Source of the DNA: an uncultured Gammaproteobacteria bacterium
Lineage (GTDB): Bacteria; Pseudomonadota; Gammaproteobacteria; Xanthomonadales; Xanthomonadaceae
NCBI GenBank assembly: GCA_903942465.1
Contig: CAJAPA010000064.1
Location: forward strand, 1-51,506
Length of the DNA: 51,506 bases
Direction: 5' to 3'
Positions 44,421 through 51,506 of the stretch are shown here, one piece after another. The position numbers and the translations under genes are program-made. Under the pieces are notes generated by a model, which saw nothing but the letters and a program-made list of their open reading frames with translations, was not told the origin of the DNA and did no database searches. Each line of letters opens with the position of its first letter. The stretch's first letter is position 1.

Positions 44421-45242
44421 TTACTGGCCTGCAGGCATTTCAGGTGCTTCACCGGCCGGACGCGCTTTGGTTTCCAGCAGTTCGACTTCGAACACCACGG
44501 CCGCATTCGGACCGATGACAGGCGGGCTGCCCATTTCGCCCCAACCCAATTCACTGGGAATCCAGAGTTTGTATTTGCTGCCGACCGACATCAGCTTGAC
44601 GCCTTCAGCCCAGCCCGGAACCACTTCGGCCAGGGAAAATTGGGCCGGTTCGTTGCGTTCATAGGAGCTGTCGAACGGCGTGCCATCGATCAATGTTCCC
44701 TTGTAATGCACTTTCACCAGAGCATCATCGGTTGCCGGCTTGGCGCCGGAACCCTGGCGCAGGACCTGATACTGCAGGCCGCTGGCCGTGGTGATGACGC
44801 CCGGTGCGCCTTTGTTCTTGGCCAGGAAAGCCTTGCCGGCTTCGAGATTCTTCTTCGGCAATTCGGCGGCGACTTTTTCGGCGTGCGCCTGCAGTTTCAC
44901 GCTGAAGGCCTCACGGATTTGCGTGTGCTGCGCTTCGCTGACCAGCGGCTTGTCGGCCATCTGGTCGCGCATGCCTTTGGTCAGCATGTCGACGTCGATT
45001 TCCTGTTCGATTTCCTTGAGCGACTTGGCGATGTCCATGCCGATCATGTAACTGACCTGCTTGCGCTCGGTATTCATTCCGGACAGACCCTTGACGGTTT
45101 CGGAACCGCTGGCAGTGCTGGTAATGGCATCGGCCGACTTCGCGGCACCATCGGCCCCTTTTTCATCTTTGCTGCAGGCGGACAGGCTGACGCACATCAG
45201 GGCACCGGCCATCACCAAGGCTACGGGTTGCTTGAACTTCAT
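44421..45242 (-). CDS. FKBP-type peptidyl-prolyl isomerase lipoprotein (FkpA/Mip-like)
   Basis: A 273-residue periplasm-facing protein-folding enzyme. The N-terminus is a lipoprotein signal with lipobox LSAC, giving lipidated C23. Residues about 55-145 are the helical dimerisation domain (SYMIGMDIAKSL, DMLTKGMRDQM) typical of FkpA and Mip, and about 150-265 are the FKBP domain (VKVHYKGTLIDGTPFDSSYE, VVPGWAEGVKLM, IPSELGWGE). E. coli FkpA is soluble, so the lipobox makes this more like membrane-anchored Mip. It is separated from ugd by 30 bp on the same strand. Confidence 0.93.
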   Translation of the reverse strand: MKFKQPVALVMAGALMCVSLSACSKDEKGADGAAKSADAITSTASGSETVKGLSGMNTERKQVSYMIGMDIAKSLKEIEQEIDVDMLTKGMRDQMADKPLVSEAQHTQIREAFSVKLQAHAEKVAAELPKKNLEAGKAFLAKNKGAPGVITTASGLQYQVLRQGSGAKPATDDALVKVHYKGTLIDGTPFDSSYERNEPAQFSLAEVVPGWAEGVKLMSVGSKYKLWIPSELGWGEMGSPPVIGPNAAVVFEVELLETKARPAGEAPEMPAGQ

Positions 45243-45317
45243 CGGAAATCTACTCCACGTTGAGAAGCCACTATTGTCCTTGCAAAAGCGGCTCAGGGCA
45301 AACGAAACTTTCAGGAT

Positions 45318-45869
45318 TTATTTGGCGGCCAGCGCCGCTTCGATTTTGGCCACCAGCTGGGCGTCATCGGGCTTGACCTTGCTCGGGAAGCTGCCAATGA
45401 CATTGCCTTTGCGGTCGATGAGGAATTTATGGAAATTCCAGCCGGGCTCGTCCCCCGTGACTGCTTTGAAATCGCGGTAAATGCCGGTGGCATCATTGCC
45501 CTTCACATGCACTTTCTCGAACATCGGGAACTTGACGCCGTAAGTCAGCGTGCAGAATTCCTTGATTTCCTTCTCGCTGCCGGGATCCTGCCCCATGAAG
45601 TCATTGGACGGAAAACCCAGAACGGCAAAGCCTTTGCTTTGATATTTGGCATTCATGGCCTCGAGCGCCTCGAATTGCGGGGTGTAACCGCATTTGCTGG
45701 CGGTATTGACCACCAAAAGCACCTTGCCGGAATAGGTTTTCTTGAAATTGACCTGCTCTTTACCCGCCAAAGTCCGGTACTGATGCGCCAACACATCGGT
45801 CTTTGCGACCGCTAATGACGAGGCGAACACTAAACCTAAAGCAATATATCCCATTGATTTCATTTTCAT
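45318..45869 (-). CDS. glutathione-peroxidase family protein with signal peptide
   Basis: A thiol peroxidase-fold protein of 183 residues from the ATG at 45869, which follows AGGA at a good spacing; an ATG 7 codons upstream is the alternative. The N-terminus (MKMKSMGYIALGLVFASSLAVA) is a signal peptide, so it acts in the periplasm. The peroxidatic cysteine is in NTASKCGYTP and the tryptophan in GWNFHKF is kept. Where many family members have FPCNQF, this one has FPSNDF, so the usual resolving cysteine is serine and the active-site glutamine is aspartate. Reduction of peroxides is likely; the reductant is unknown. Confidence 0.85.
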   Translation of the reverse strand: MKMKSMGYIALGLVFASSLAVAKTDVLAHQYRTLAGKEQVNFKKTYSGKVLLVVNTASKCGYTPQFEALEAMNAKYQSKGFAVLGFPSNDFMGQDPGSEKEIKEFCTLTYGVKFPMFEKVHVKGNDATGIYRDFKAVTGDEPGWNFHKFLIDRKGNVIGSFPSKVKPDDAQLVAKIEAALAAK

Positions 45870-45938
45870 TATGGCTTTCCTTGGTCGCATTCCTGAATGG
45901 AATATGAAGAACTTAGCAGTGACAGGATGAATTTCTTG

Positions 45939-45966
45939 TTGACAGTAAAAAATATACTGTTATAGT
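45939..45966 (+). promoter_or_regulatory. strong promoter with inverted repeat for the YtrA-type operon
   Basis: TTGACA (45939-45944) is separated by 16 bp from TATAGT (45961-45966), with an extended -10 TG three bases ahead. The spacer region holds the inverted repeat ACAGTA-N7-TACTGT (45942-45960), a likely operator for the GntR regulator encoded two genes downstream. Confidence 0.75.
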
Positions 45967-46005
45967 TACCTACAACACCTAACGCATACACCACTGGAGT
46001 TCCCC

Positions 46006-46257
46006 ATGGCACTTTCACTGAAAAACACGGCCATCAGCCTAACACTTTCGGGCCTGCTGTTGTTTGCGGGCTACCTGAGCGGCGAGGCGCCGGCCAGCGC
46101 CGCCACCGCCGCCGGCTTTGCCGCATCCTCCGCCAACTCCTCGGTGCAGGGCAATGCCAATGTCGGCAAGAGCCAGGCTGCCAAGAAAGCCAAACGTGCC
46201 TTCGGCAGCCCGTATTTCTCATTCGGTAAATCCAATCTGCCGACAGGAGCCCGCTAA
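46006..46257 (+). CDS. small predicted secreted protein, first gene of the YtrA-type operon
   Basis: An 83-residue protein that I do not recognise. The N-terminus (MALSLKNTAISLTLSGLLLFAGYLSG) looks like a signal peptide or single membrane anchor. A low-complexity Ala/Ser/Gly part follows (ASAATAAGFAASSANSS), then a basic patch (KSQAAKKAKRAFG) and a short conserved-looking end, SPYFSFGKSNLPTGAR. It is a real gene by position: it lies 40 bp after a near-consensus promoter, GGAG precedes its ATG, and its stop overlaps the GntR start (TAATG). It might be a substrate or signal for the ABC transporter; that is speculation. Confidence 0.75.
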   Translation: MALSLKNTAISLTLSGLLLFAGYLSGEAPASAATAAGFAASSANSSVQGNANVGKSQAAKKAKRAFGSPYFSFGKSNLPTGAR

Positions 46258-46622
46258 TGAGCATTCAATGGAGCGACAACAGCCCGATCTACCGCCAACT
46301 GAAAGACAAATTGGTCGGCATGATGCTGGACGGCGACATCAAACCCGGCGATGCCCTGCCCTCGGTCCGGCAGATCGCCGCGGAATACCAGCTCAATCCG
46401 ATTACCGTATCCCGCGCGTTCCAGGAGCTTGCCGATGAAAACGTGGTGGAAAAGCGCCGCGGTCTCGGCATGTACATGAGCGAGAACGCCAAGGACCAGC
46501 TGCTGACGAGCGAGAAACAGCGCTTCCTGCAGGATGAATGGCCCGTCATCGCGGCCCGCATCAAACGCCTGGGCCTGCAGCCCGAACATTTATTCGCATC
46601 CAACAAGGGAGAACAAGCATGA
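46257..46622 (+). CDS. GntR-family regulator, YtrA subfamily
   Basis: A 121-residue regulator with an N-terminal GntR winged helix (SPIYRQLKDKLVGMMLDG, GDALPSVRQIAAEYQLNPITVSRA) and only a short helical C-terminal tail, which defines the YtrA group. These proteins usually repress the ABC transporter operon that contains them and respond to cell-envelope antibiotics. It overlaps the small secreted protein gene (TAATG) and the ATPase gene (ATGA), consistent with autoregulation through the inverted repeat in the operon promoter. Confidence 0.92.
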   Translation: MSIQWSDNSPIYRQLKDKLVGMMLDGDIKPGDALPSVRQIAAEYQLNPITVSRAFQELADENVVEKRRGLGMYMSENAKDQLLTSEKQRFLQDEWPVIAARIKRLGLQPEHLFASNKGEQA

Positions 46623-47476
46623 GCAGCGTCCTTCACGCTACCGCGCTGAGCAAACACTACGGCAAGCAGGCCGCGGTCGACAGGGTCAATCTGGAAATCC
46701 AGCCCGGCCGCATCGTCGGCTTGATCGGCCCGAACGGTTCCGGCAAAACCACCACGCTAAAAGCCGCACTCGGCCTGATCCCCTTCGAAGGTGAACTGAA
46801 GGTCCTCGGTTTCGATCCACGCACCCAGCGCGATGACCTGATGAAAGAAGTCTGCTTCATCGCCGACGTGGCTGTGCTTCCCCGCTGGATGCGCGTCCGC
46901 GATGCCCTCGATTTCGTGGCGGGAACCCATCCTAAATTCGACCGCAGCAAGGCCGATGCCTATCTGGCCAAAACCAAGCTGAAGCCGACCATGAAGGTCA
47001 AGGAAATGTCGAAAGGCATGATCGTGCAGCTGCATCTGGCCATCGTCATGTCGATCGATGCCAAGCTGCTGGTGCTGGACGAACCGACCCTGGGTCTGGA
47101 CATCCTCTACCGCAAGCAGTTCTACCAGAATCTGCTGGAGGAATACTTCGATGAAGGCAAGACCATCATCGTCACCACCCACCAGGTCGAGGAAATCGAA
47201 CATATCCTCAGCGATCTGATTTTCATCCGCGAAGGAAAAATCACCCTGAACACCAGCATGGATGAAATCGCCGAACGCTTTACCGAAGTGATGGTCGGTT
47301 CCGAACATTACGCCGCTGCCAAGGCACTCGGTCCAATCGACGAACGATCGGTGTTCGGCAAGACCGTTTTCCTGTTCGACGGCATCAACCGCAATACCCT
47401 GGCGCCGCTTGGCGACATGAAGACGCCAGGCATCGCCGACCTGTTTGTCGCCACCATGAAAGGAACCTACGCATGA
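46619..47476 (+). CDS. ABC transporter ATP-binding protein (YtrB-like)
   Basis: A 285-residue ATPase subunit. Walker A GPNGSGKT is at 37-44 and Walker B is LLVLDEP with TLGLD following. The signature motif is degenerate, KEMSKGMIVQ rather than LSGGQ, which is common in the YtrB/antibiotic-exporter group. It overlaps the regulator gene (ATGA) and the permease gene (ATGA). With the permease it would form a complete ABC-2 type exporter; the substrate is unknown. Confidence 0.92.
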   Translation: MSSVLHATALSKHYGKQAAVDRVNLEIQPGRIVGLIGPNGSGKTTTLKAALGLIPFEGELKVLGFDPRTQRDDLMKEVCFIADVAVLPRWMRVRDALDFVAGTHPKFDRSKADAYLAKTKLKPTMKVKEMSKGMIVQLHLAIVMSIDAKLLVLDEPTLGLDILYRKQFYQNLLEEYFDEGKTIIVTTHQVEEIEHILSDLIFIREGKITLNTSMDEIAERFTEVMVGSEHYAAAKALGPIDERSVFGKTVFLFDGINRNTLAPLGDMKTPGIADLFVATMKGTYA

Positions 47477-48441
47477 ACACGATGAAATGGCTTTTGAAAC
47501 GCGAATACTGGGAACACAAGGGCGGCTTCTTCTGGGCTCCCGTGGTGGTCTCCGGACTTCTGGCCCTGCTGACCATCGGTTCCATGTTGTTCGCGACCGT
47601 GGCAGGAAGCCAAGGCAGCTTCCATCTGGATGGCAATAATGCCGCCATCAACCTGCAGCAGGCCCTCAACGACATCACGGATCCTCAGAAGATCGAGTTC
47701 GCCAAGGGGCTGGCTGTCGGTTACCCGGCCGTGGCCATGCCGCTGATGTTCACGCTCGGCTTCGTGGTGTTCTTCTACTGCCTCGGCTGTCTGTATGACG
47801 AACGCAAGGACCGTAGCATCCTGTTCTGGAAATCGCTGCCGGTTTCCGACCGCGACACCGTGGTTTCCAAGGCCCTGATGGCTCTGGTGGTCGGTCCGAT
47901 CATTGCCATTGCTTTCGCTCTGGCGCTGTCCCTGGTGGTCCTGTTCATCCTGATGGTGCTGGCGGCCTTCCATGGCCTGAACCTGTTCGGCCTGGTGCTG
48001 GGCGATGCCAACTTCTATCTGGTCATCGCGCAGATCGTCAGCTTCATCCCGGTTTATGTGCTTTGGGCGCTGCCGACCGTCGGCTACCTGATGTTTGTCT
48101 CCAGCTGGGCCAAGACCAAACCCTTCCTGTGGGCGGTCGGCGTCCCGGTCGTGGGTGGCGTCATCCTGACCTGGGTCAATGCCCTTGCCGGCTCTCCCTT
48201 CGTGCTGGAAAGCTACTGGAAAATCATTGTGGCCCGCGGTCTGGGCAGCGTGTTCCCCGGATCCTGGCTTGGCCAGGTCGCCGAAACCAACGTCAACATG
48301 AATCCGGACAATGCCGTCAGCGTGCTGCTCGCCAATACCTACAGCCTGCTGGGCACGGCCAATCTTTGGATCGGCGTCGTCATCGGACTGGTCTTCCTCG
48401 CCGGAGCGGTCAGAATGCGTCGCTACCGCGACGAAGGTTAA
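47473..48441 (+). CDS. ABC transporter permease (ABC-2 type)
   Basis: A 322-residue membrane protein with about six hydrophobic segments, for example near 20-42, 77-102, 135-165, 183-203, 218-238 and 295-315. The cytoplasmic stretch LYDERKDRSILFWKSLPVSDR (about 112-132) is typical of ABC-2 permeases in which it contacts the ATPase. It starts inside the ATPase stop (ATGA). It belongs with the ATPase gene as a bacitracin- or envelope-stress-type transporter by family; no transported compound can be named. Confidence 0.88.
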   Translation: MNTMKWLLKREYWEHKGGFFWAPVVVSGLLALLTIGSMLFATVAGSQGSFHLDGNNAAINLQQALNDITDPQKIEFAKGLAVGYPAVAMPLMFTLGFVVFFYCLGCLYDERKDRSILFWKSLPVSDRDTVVSKALMALVVGPIIAIAFALALSLVVLFILMVLAAFHGLNLFGLVLGDANFYLVIAQIVSFIPVYVLWALPTVGYLMFVSSWAKTKPFLWAVGVPVVGGVILTWVNALAGSPFVLESYWKIIVARGLGSVFPGSWLGQVAETNVNMNPDNAVSVLLANTYSLLGTANLWIGVVIGLVFLAGAVRMRRYRDEG

Positions 48442-48509
48442 GATGTCCCGTGCCGGGGCGGATTTTCCGCTCCGGCTTCCCCGGAATCATTCACAGGAAA
48501 GACCCGACC

Positions 48510-49157
48510 ATGAAAACCACCCGCTATCTGCCACTGGCCCTGCTGACCGCAATGCTCGCCGCCTGCAATGCCGACAACACCGCACAGACCGTCGAAGGCA
48601 TCAAGGCCGATGTTGCCAAGGACATCGAAGCCGACATGAACAAGGCCATTGCCGAAGCCAAAGCCGACCTGACCGATATCACCATAACGATGCAGGACGG
48701 CGGCAAGGCGACTATCACTGCAAATGGCGATCTCAGCATTGCCGGACAAGCGGTGACGCTGAGCACGGAACAACGTGAACTCACCAAACAGTACTATGCC
48801 GCGACCAAGCAGATTGCGATGCAGGGTCTGGAAATCGGCAAGGAAAGCGCGAAATTGGCGACCCAGGCCATCGGCAGCGCCCTCGGCGGTATCATCAGCG
48901 GCAAGAACGAGGCCGAAATCGAGAAGACGGTGGAAGCCAAGGCCGGTAATATCAAGCTCGTCGCCGACAAACTCTGTGCCAGCGCGCTTGAATTGCAAGC
49001 TATCGAGAAAAAACTGACTGCGGATCTTCCACAGTTCAAACCCGAACCGATGACCGTGGAGCAAGGCATGGACGGCTGCAGCGTGCACACCGCGGACAGT
49101 ATCAACATCGATATGGGTGAATCGACGCAGAATGCCGAAACAGCACCGAAACCCTGA
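48510..49157 (+). CDS. predicted lipoprotein, DUF2884/YggN-like
   Basis: A 215-residue protein with a lipoprotein signal (lipobox LAAC, lipidated C19). The middle carries GKATITANGDLSIAGQAVTLS, which resembles the DUF2884/YggN motif of a short beta-hairpin followed by long helices, and the rest is mostly helical and charged, with two cysteines (LCAS and GCSV). Similarity to YggN is partial, so the family call is moderate. It lies 68 bp after the permease gene on the same strand, preceded by AGGAA, and the operon's terminator follows, so it belongs to the YtrA-type operon. Function is unknown. Confidence 0.75.
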   Translation: MKTTRYLPLALLTAMLAACNADNTAQTVEGIKADVAKDIEADMNKAIAEAKADLTDITITMQDGGKATITANGDLSIAGQAVTLSTEQRELTKQYYAATKQIAMQGLEIGKESAKLATQAIGSALGGIISGKNEAEIEKTVEAKAGNIKLVADKLCASALELQAIEKKLTADLPQFKPEPMTVEQGMDGCSVHTADSINIDMGESTQNAETAPKP

Positions 49158-49178
49158 TCCGATTTTACTGAATGAAAA

Positions 49179-49204
49179 ACCCCGGCTTGCCGGGGTATTT
49201 TTTT
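49179..49204 (+). terminator. intrinsic terminator of the YtrA-type operon
   Basis: A GC-only stem CCCCGG-CTTG-CCGGGG (49180-49195) is followed by TATTTTTTT. It lies 22 bp past the lipoprotein stop and closes the operon. Confidence 0.9.
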
Positions 49205-49287
49205 GAAGCCATGACGACTTGCATCCCAAGCCAATCGGTATAGAATTGGGGTCGGGAGTTTCCATCATCACATGACACGGCAGACCC

Positions 49288-50409
49288 ATGACAAAGTCCC
49301 TGCTGGACATCGTTTCGACCTCTGAAACACTGCAAGAGCGATTGGCCAAACTGCACGATTCGTTGTTGGTGAAAATCCCGCAAATCGATCGAATCGGCTG
49401 CGCCATTTACGACCCCTCCACCGATTTACTCAAGACCTTCATCAACAGCACGCGATCAGGCGTCCCCATCAGCGGATACGAGTACAATCTGGCTAACAGT
49501 AAGTCCTTGAGCAGCTTGGCATTGTCACGCAGCCAACGGGTCATCGACGATATCGGGCAATCCCTGCAGCCGACGAACAAGCACTCCGCATGGGTGCTGG
49601 AGCAGGGCTACAAATCCTCCTTTACCGTACCAATGTACGACCAGGAGGCCTTCATCGGATTCCTTTTTTACGATTCGACCCAAACCGCGGCATTCACGCC
49701 CGAAATACAGCGCGACCTCGTGCTGTATTCGAACATCATCAACATGACCCTGGTAAGGGAGTTCTCGACCATCCGGTCCATCAACGCCACGGTGCACATG
49801 GCCCGGGATTTCGCCAACCTCAGGGATTTCGAGACAGGCGCCCATCTCGAAAGAATGGCGAAAAACTCCCGCATCATCGCAAAACACATATCCGGAAAAC
49901 ATGGGCTTAACGATGAATTCATCGAACATGTCTACCTGTTCGCACCTTTGCATGACATCGGGAAAATCGGCATCCCCGATGCGGTGTTGCTAAAACCCGG
50001 GAAACTGGACGATGACGAAAAAAGAATTATGCAGACCCATGTCGGCAAAGGAGTCGAAATTGTCGAAAAGATACTGCATGACTTCAATCTCGAAAAGTCC
50101 AAGGATTCCACGATCATGAGGAACATCGTGGCCTACCACCACGAGCAAATGGATGGCTCCGGCTACCCCTACGGCCTGAAAGGAAGTGCGATACCGGTCG
50201 AGGCAAGAATAATCACGGTGGCTGACATCCTCGATGCACTGGTCAGCACGAGACCCTACAAGAAAAAATGGCCGATGGACGAGGCCATCAATGAATTGAA
50301 ACGCATGGCCGCCTCGGGCAAATTGGATGCCGACTGCGTCGAAGCTGTCGAGAAGAATCTCGACGAGATAGGCAGAGTCGTCGAAGATCACCAGGACGAG
50401 ATTGCATAA
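49288..50409 (+). CDS. GAF-HD-GYP protein, probable cyclic-di-GMP phosphodiesterase
   Basis: A 373-residue signalling protein. Residues about 15-155 form a GAF-like sensor (IGCAIYDPSTDLLKTF, SSFTVPMYDQEAFIGFLFYDS). Residues about 165-370 are an HD-GYP domain with every catalytic residue: H186 (ETGAH), H222-D223 (LHDIGKIGIPD), H251, H284-H285-E286 and the GYP motif at 292-294 (DGSGYP). It should hydrolyse c-di-GMP, in the cytoplasm, under control of whatever the GAF domain binds. It has no receiver or membrane segment. It stands alone between the terminator at 49179-49204 and fumC on the opposite strand. Confidence 0.92.
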   Translation: MTKSLLDIVSTSETLQERLAKLHDSLLVKIPQIDRIGCAIYDPSTDLLKTFINSTRSGVPISGYEYNLANSKSLSSLALSRSQRVIDDIGQSLQPTNKHSAWVLEQGYKSSFTVPMYDQEAFIGFLFYDSTQTAAFTPEIQRDLVLYSNIINMTLVREFSTIRSINATVHMARDFANLRDFETGAHLERMAKNSRIIAKHISGKHGLNDEFIEHVYLFAPLHDIGKIGIPDAVLLKPGKLDDDEKRIMQTHVGKGVEIVEKILHDFNLEKSKDSTIMRNIVAYHHEQMDGSGYPYGLKGSAIPVEARIITVADILDALVSTRPYKKKWPMDEAINELKRMAASGKLDADCVEAVEKNLDEIGRVVEDHQDEIA

Positions 50410-50455
50410 GGCCTGACTCGGATCTGTACACCCTCCGCTGCAGCCCTCTGCCGGC

Positions 50456-51506
50456 TCAGGTCAGCCGCGCCGGATCAAGTAGCCGCTTCAAATCGGCCAG
50501 ACTCAAATCCGTCATTTCCTTGGCCACGTCGATGACTGGCCGGTTTTCAGCATAGGCCCGCTTGGCAATCTGCGCCGCCTTTTCATACCCGATAACCGGA
50601 TTCAGGGCGGTGACCAGCATCGGATTGCGGGCCAAGGCCTCACTCATCCGCGCCTTGTTGAAGGTCAGACCGTCAATGGCTTTTTCCGCCAGATGGCTGC
50701 AGGCCGATGCCAGCAGATTCAGATTCTGGATGCTGTTGTAGGCGATCACCGGCATCATGGTGTTGAGCTGGAAGCTGCCGCTCTGCCCAGCAATGGACAC
50801 CGTCGCGTGATTTCCCATGACCTGCGCGCAGACCATGGTCACCGCTTCGGGGATTACCGGATTCACCTTGCCCGGCATGATCGAGCTACCTGCCTGCAAA
50901 GCCGGCAATTCCGCCTCCGACAGCCCGGTCAAGGGGCCGGAGTTCATCCAGCGCAGATCATTGGCGATTTTCATCAGGGTCACCGCCAGACCATTGCACT
51001 GGCCGGAGAGCTCGACCAAATGGTCCTGCGCCGCCATGGATTCGAATTTATTGGCTGCCGGGCGGATGCGCAGGCCGGTGGCTTTGGCGAGGTGCCGGCA
51101 GGCCAGTACGGTCATTTTCGGATCGGCATTCACTCCGGTGCCGACGGCGGTGCCGCCCAGCGGCAGCTCCACAAGCCGCTTTCCGGTGTCCTGCAGGCGC
51201 GCCACGGCGGCATCCAGCTGCGCCAGCCAAGCCGACAATTCCTGCTCCACCGTGATCGGCATGGCATCCATCAGATGCGTCCGGCCGGTTTTCACCAGAC
51301 CGCGGCCCTGACGCGCTTTCCTGGAAACGCTGGCCCGCAATTGTTTGAGTGAGGGCAGAAGCACTCTGTTCAGCAGCAGCGCCGATGCCAGAAGACTGCT
51401 GCTGGGCACCACATCGTTCGAACTTTGGCCGTAATTGACATCGTCATTCGGGTGAATCGCCAGCCCGGATTGCCGGTGCGCGAGGGCAGCGATGACCTCA
51501 TTGAGA
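50456..51506 (-). CDS. fumC: fumarate hydratase, class II (C-terminal part, cut by window end)
   Basis: Class II fumarase interconverts fumarate and malate in the TCA cycle without a metal cluster. About 350 codons are present, against 467 in E. coli FumC, so roughly the first 115 are missing beyond the window edge. Seen: HPNDDVNYGQSSNDV at the edge (E. coli has HPNDDVNKSQSSNDV), KTGRTHLMDA, PLGGTAVGTG, NKFESMAAQD and the catalytic-loop signature GSSIMPGKVNPV. The reading frame enters from the window end without a stop. It is convergent with the HD-GYP gene. Confidence 0.94.
   Translation of the reverse strand, partial: LNEVIAALAHRQSGLAIHPNDDVNYGQSSNDVVPSSSLLASALLLNRVLLPSLKQLRASVSRKARQGRGLVKTGRTHLMDAMPITVEQELSAWLAQLDAAVARLQDTGKRLVELPLGGTAVGTGVNADPKMTVLACRHLAKATGLRIRPAANKFESMAAQDHLVELSGQCNGLAVTLMKIANDLRWMNSGPLTGLSEAELPALQAGSSIMPGKVNPVIPEAVTMVCAQVMGNHATVSIAGQSGSFQLNTMMPVIAYNSIQNLNLLASACSHLAEKAIDGLTFNKARMSEALARNPMLVTALNPVIGYEKAAQIAKRAYAENRPVIDVAKEMTDLSLADLKRLLDPARLT

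Overview
The window looks like ordinary chromosome of a moderately GC-rich gammaproteobacterium. The kynurenine catabolic genes, a class of about 1620-residue NAD-glutamate dehydrogenase, an ArsR-methyltransferase/metH pair, the rpsF-rpsR-rplI-dnaB-alr block and a YtrA-type operon together suggest Xanthomonadales or a close relative. This placement is inferred from gene content only. I see no rRNA, tRNA, IS element, prophage or CRISPR array. Genes are tightly packed: the longest non-coding gap is about 150 bp, so no stretch over 300 bp lacks a gene.

Layout. 1-7829: an amine/beta-alanine region. On the minus strand lie puuR, puuC and a cut-off dapB. Divergently lie an omega-amino acid:pyruvate aminotransferase (bauA-like), alanine dehydrogenase (ald), malonate/methylmalonate-semialdehyde dehydrogenase (mmsA) and agmatinase (speB). 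The divergent gap carries promoters for both sides and PuuR-like boxes. The aminotransferase makes alanine, ald returns it to pyruvate, and mmsA turns malonate semialdehyde into acetyl-CoA, so the module is self-contained. 7890-10310: an MsbA-type ABC exporter and a bacterioferritin-like protein. 10317-17533 (minus strand): a WS/DGAT acyltransferase, CPD photolyase, alr, dnaB, rplI, rpsR, rpsF and an A-type Fe-S carrier. 

17630-29547: one very compact plus-strand run of 13 genes. It starts with asnS and two small unknown genes, continues through the 3-hydroxyanthranilate/2-aminomuconate branch of kynurenine degradation (atypical SDR, 2-aminomuconate-semialdehyde dehydrogenase, 2-aminomuconate deaminase, 3-hydroxyanthranilate dioxygenase, ACMS decarboxylase, kynureninase, kynurenine monooxygenase), and ends with sbcB. 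Inserted among the catabolic enzymes are a beta-carbonic anhydrase and an SbtA-family bicarbonate-transporter-like membrane protein. This is the most unusual feature of the window, because the pathway itself releases CO2.

29603-37452 (minus strand): a cytosolic 5'-nucleotidase, NAD kinase, the large NAD-glutamate dehydrogenase and an acyl-CoA dehydrogenase. 37570-42233 (plus): an ArsR-methyltransferase regulator coupled to metH, behind a 32-bp near-palindrome. 42234-45869 (minus): DUF2058 protein, SlyX, UDP-glucose dehydrogenase, an FKBP lipoprotein and a secreted glutathione-peroxidase-like protein. 46006-49157 (plus): a YtrA-type GntR/ABC operon that begins with a small predicted secreted protein and ends with a lipoprotein. 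49288-51506: a GAF/HD-GYP phosphodiesterase, and fumC cut by the window edge.
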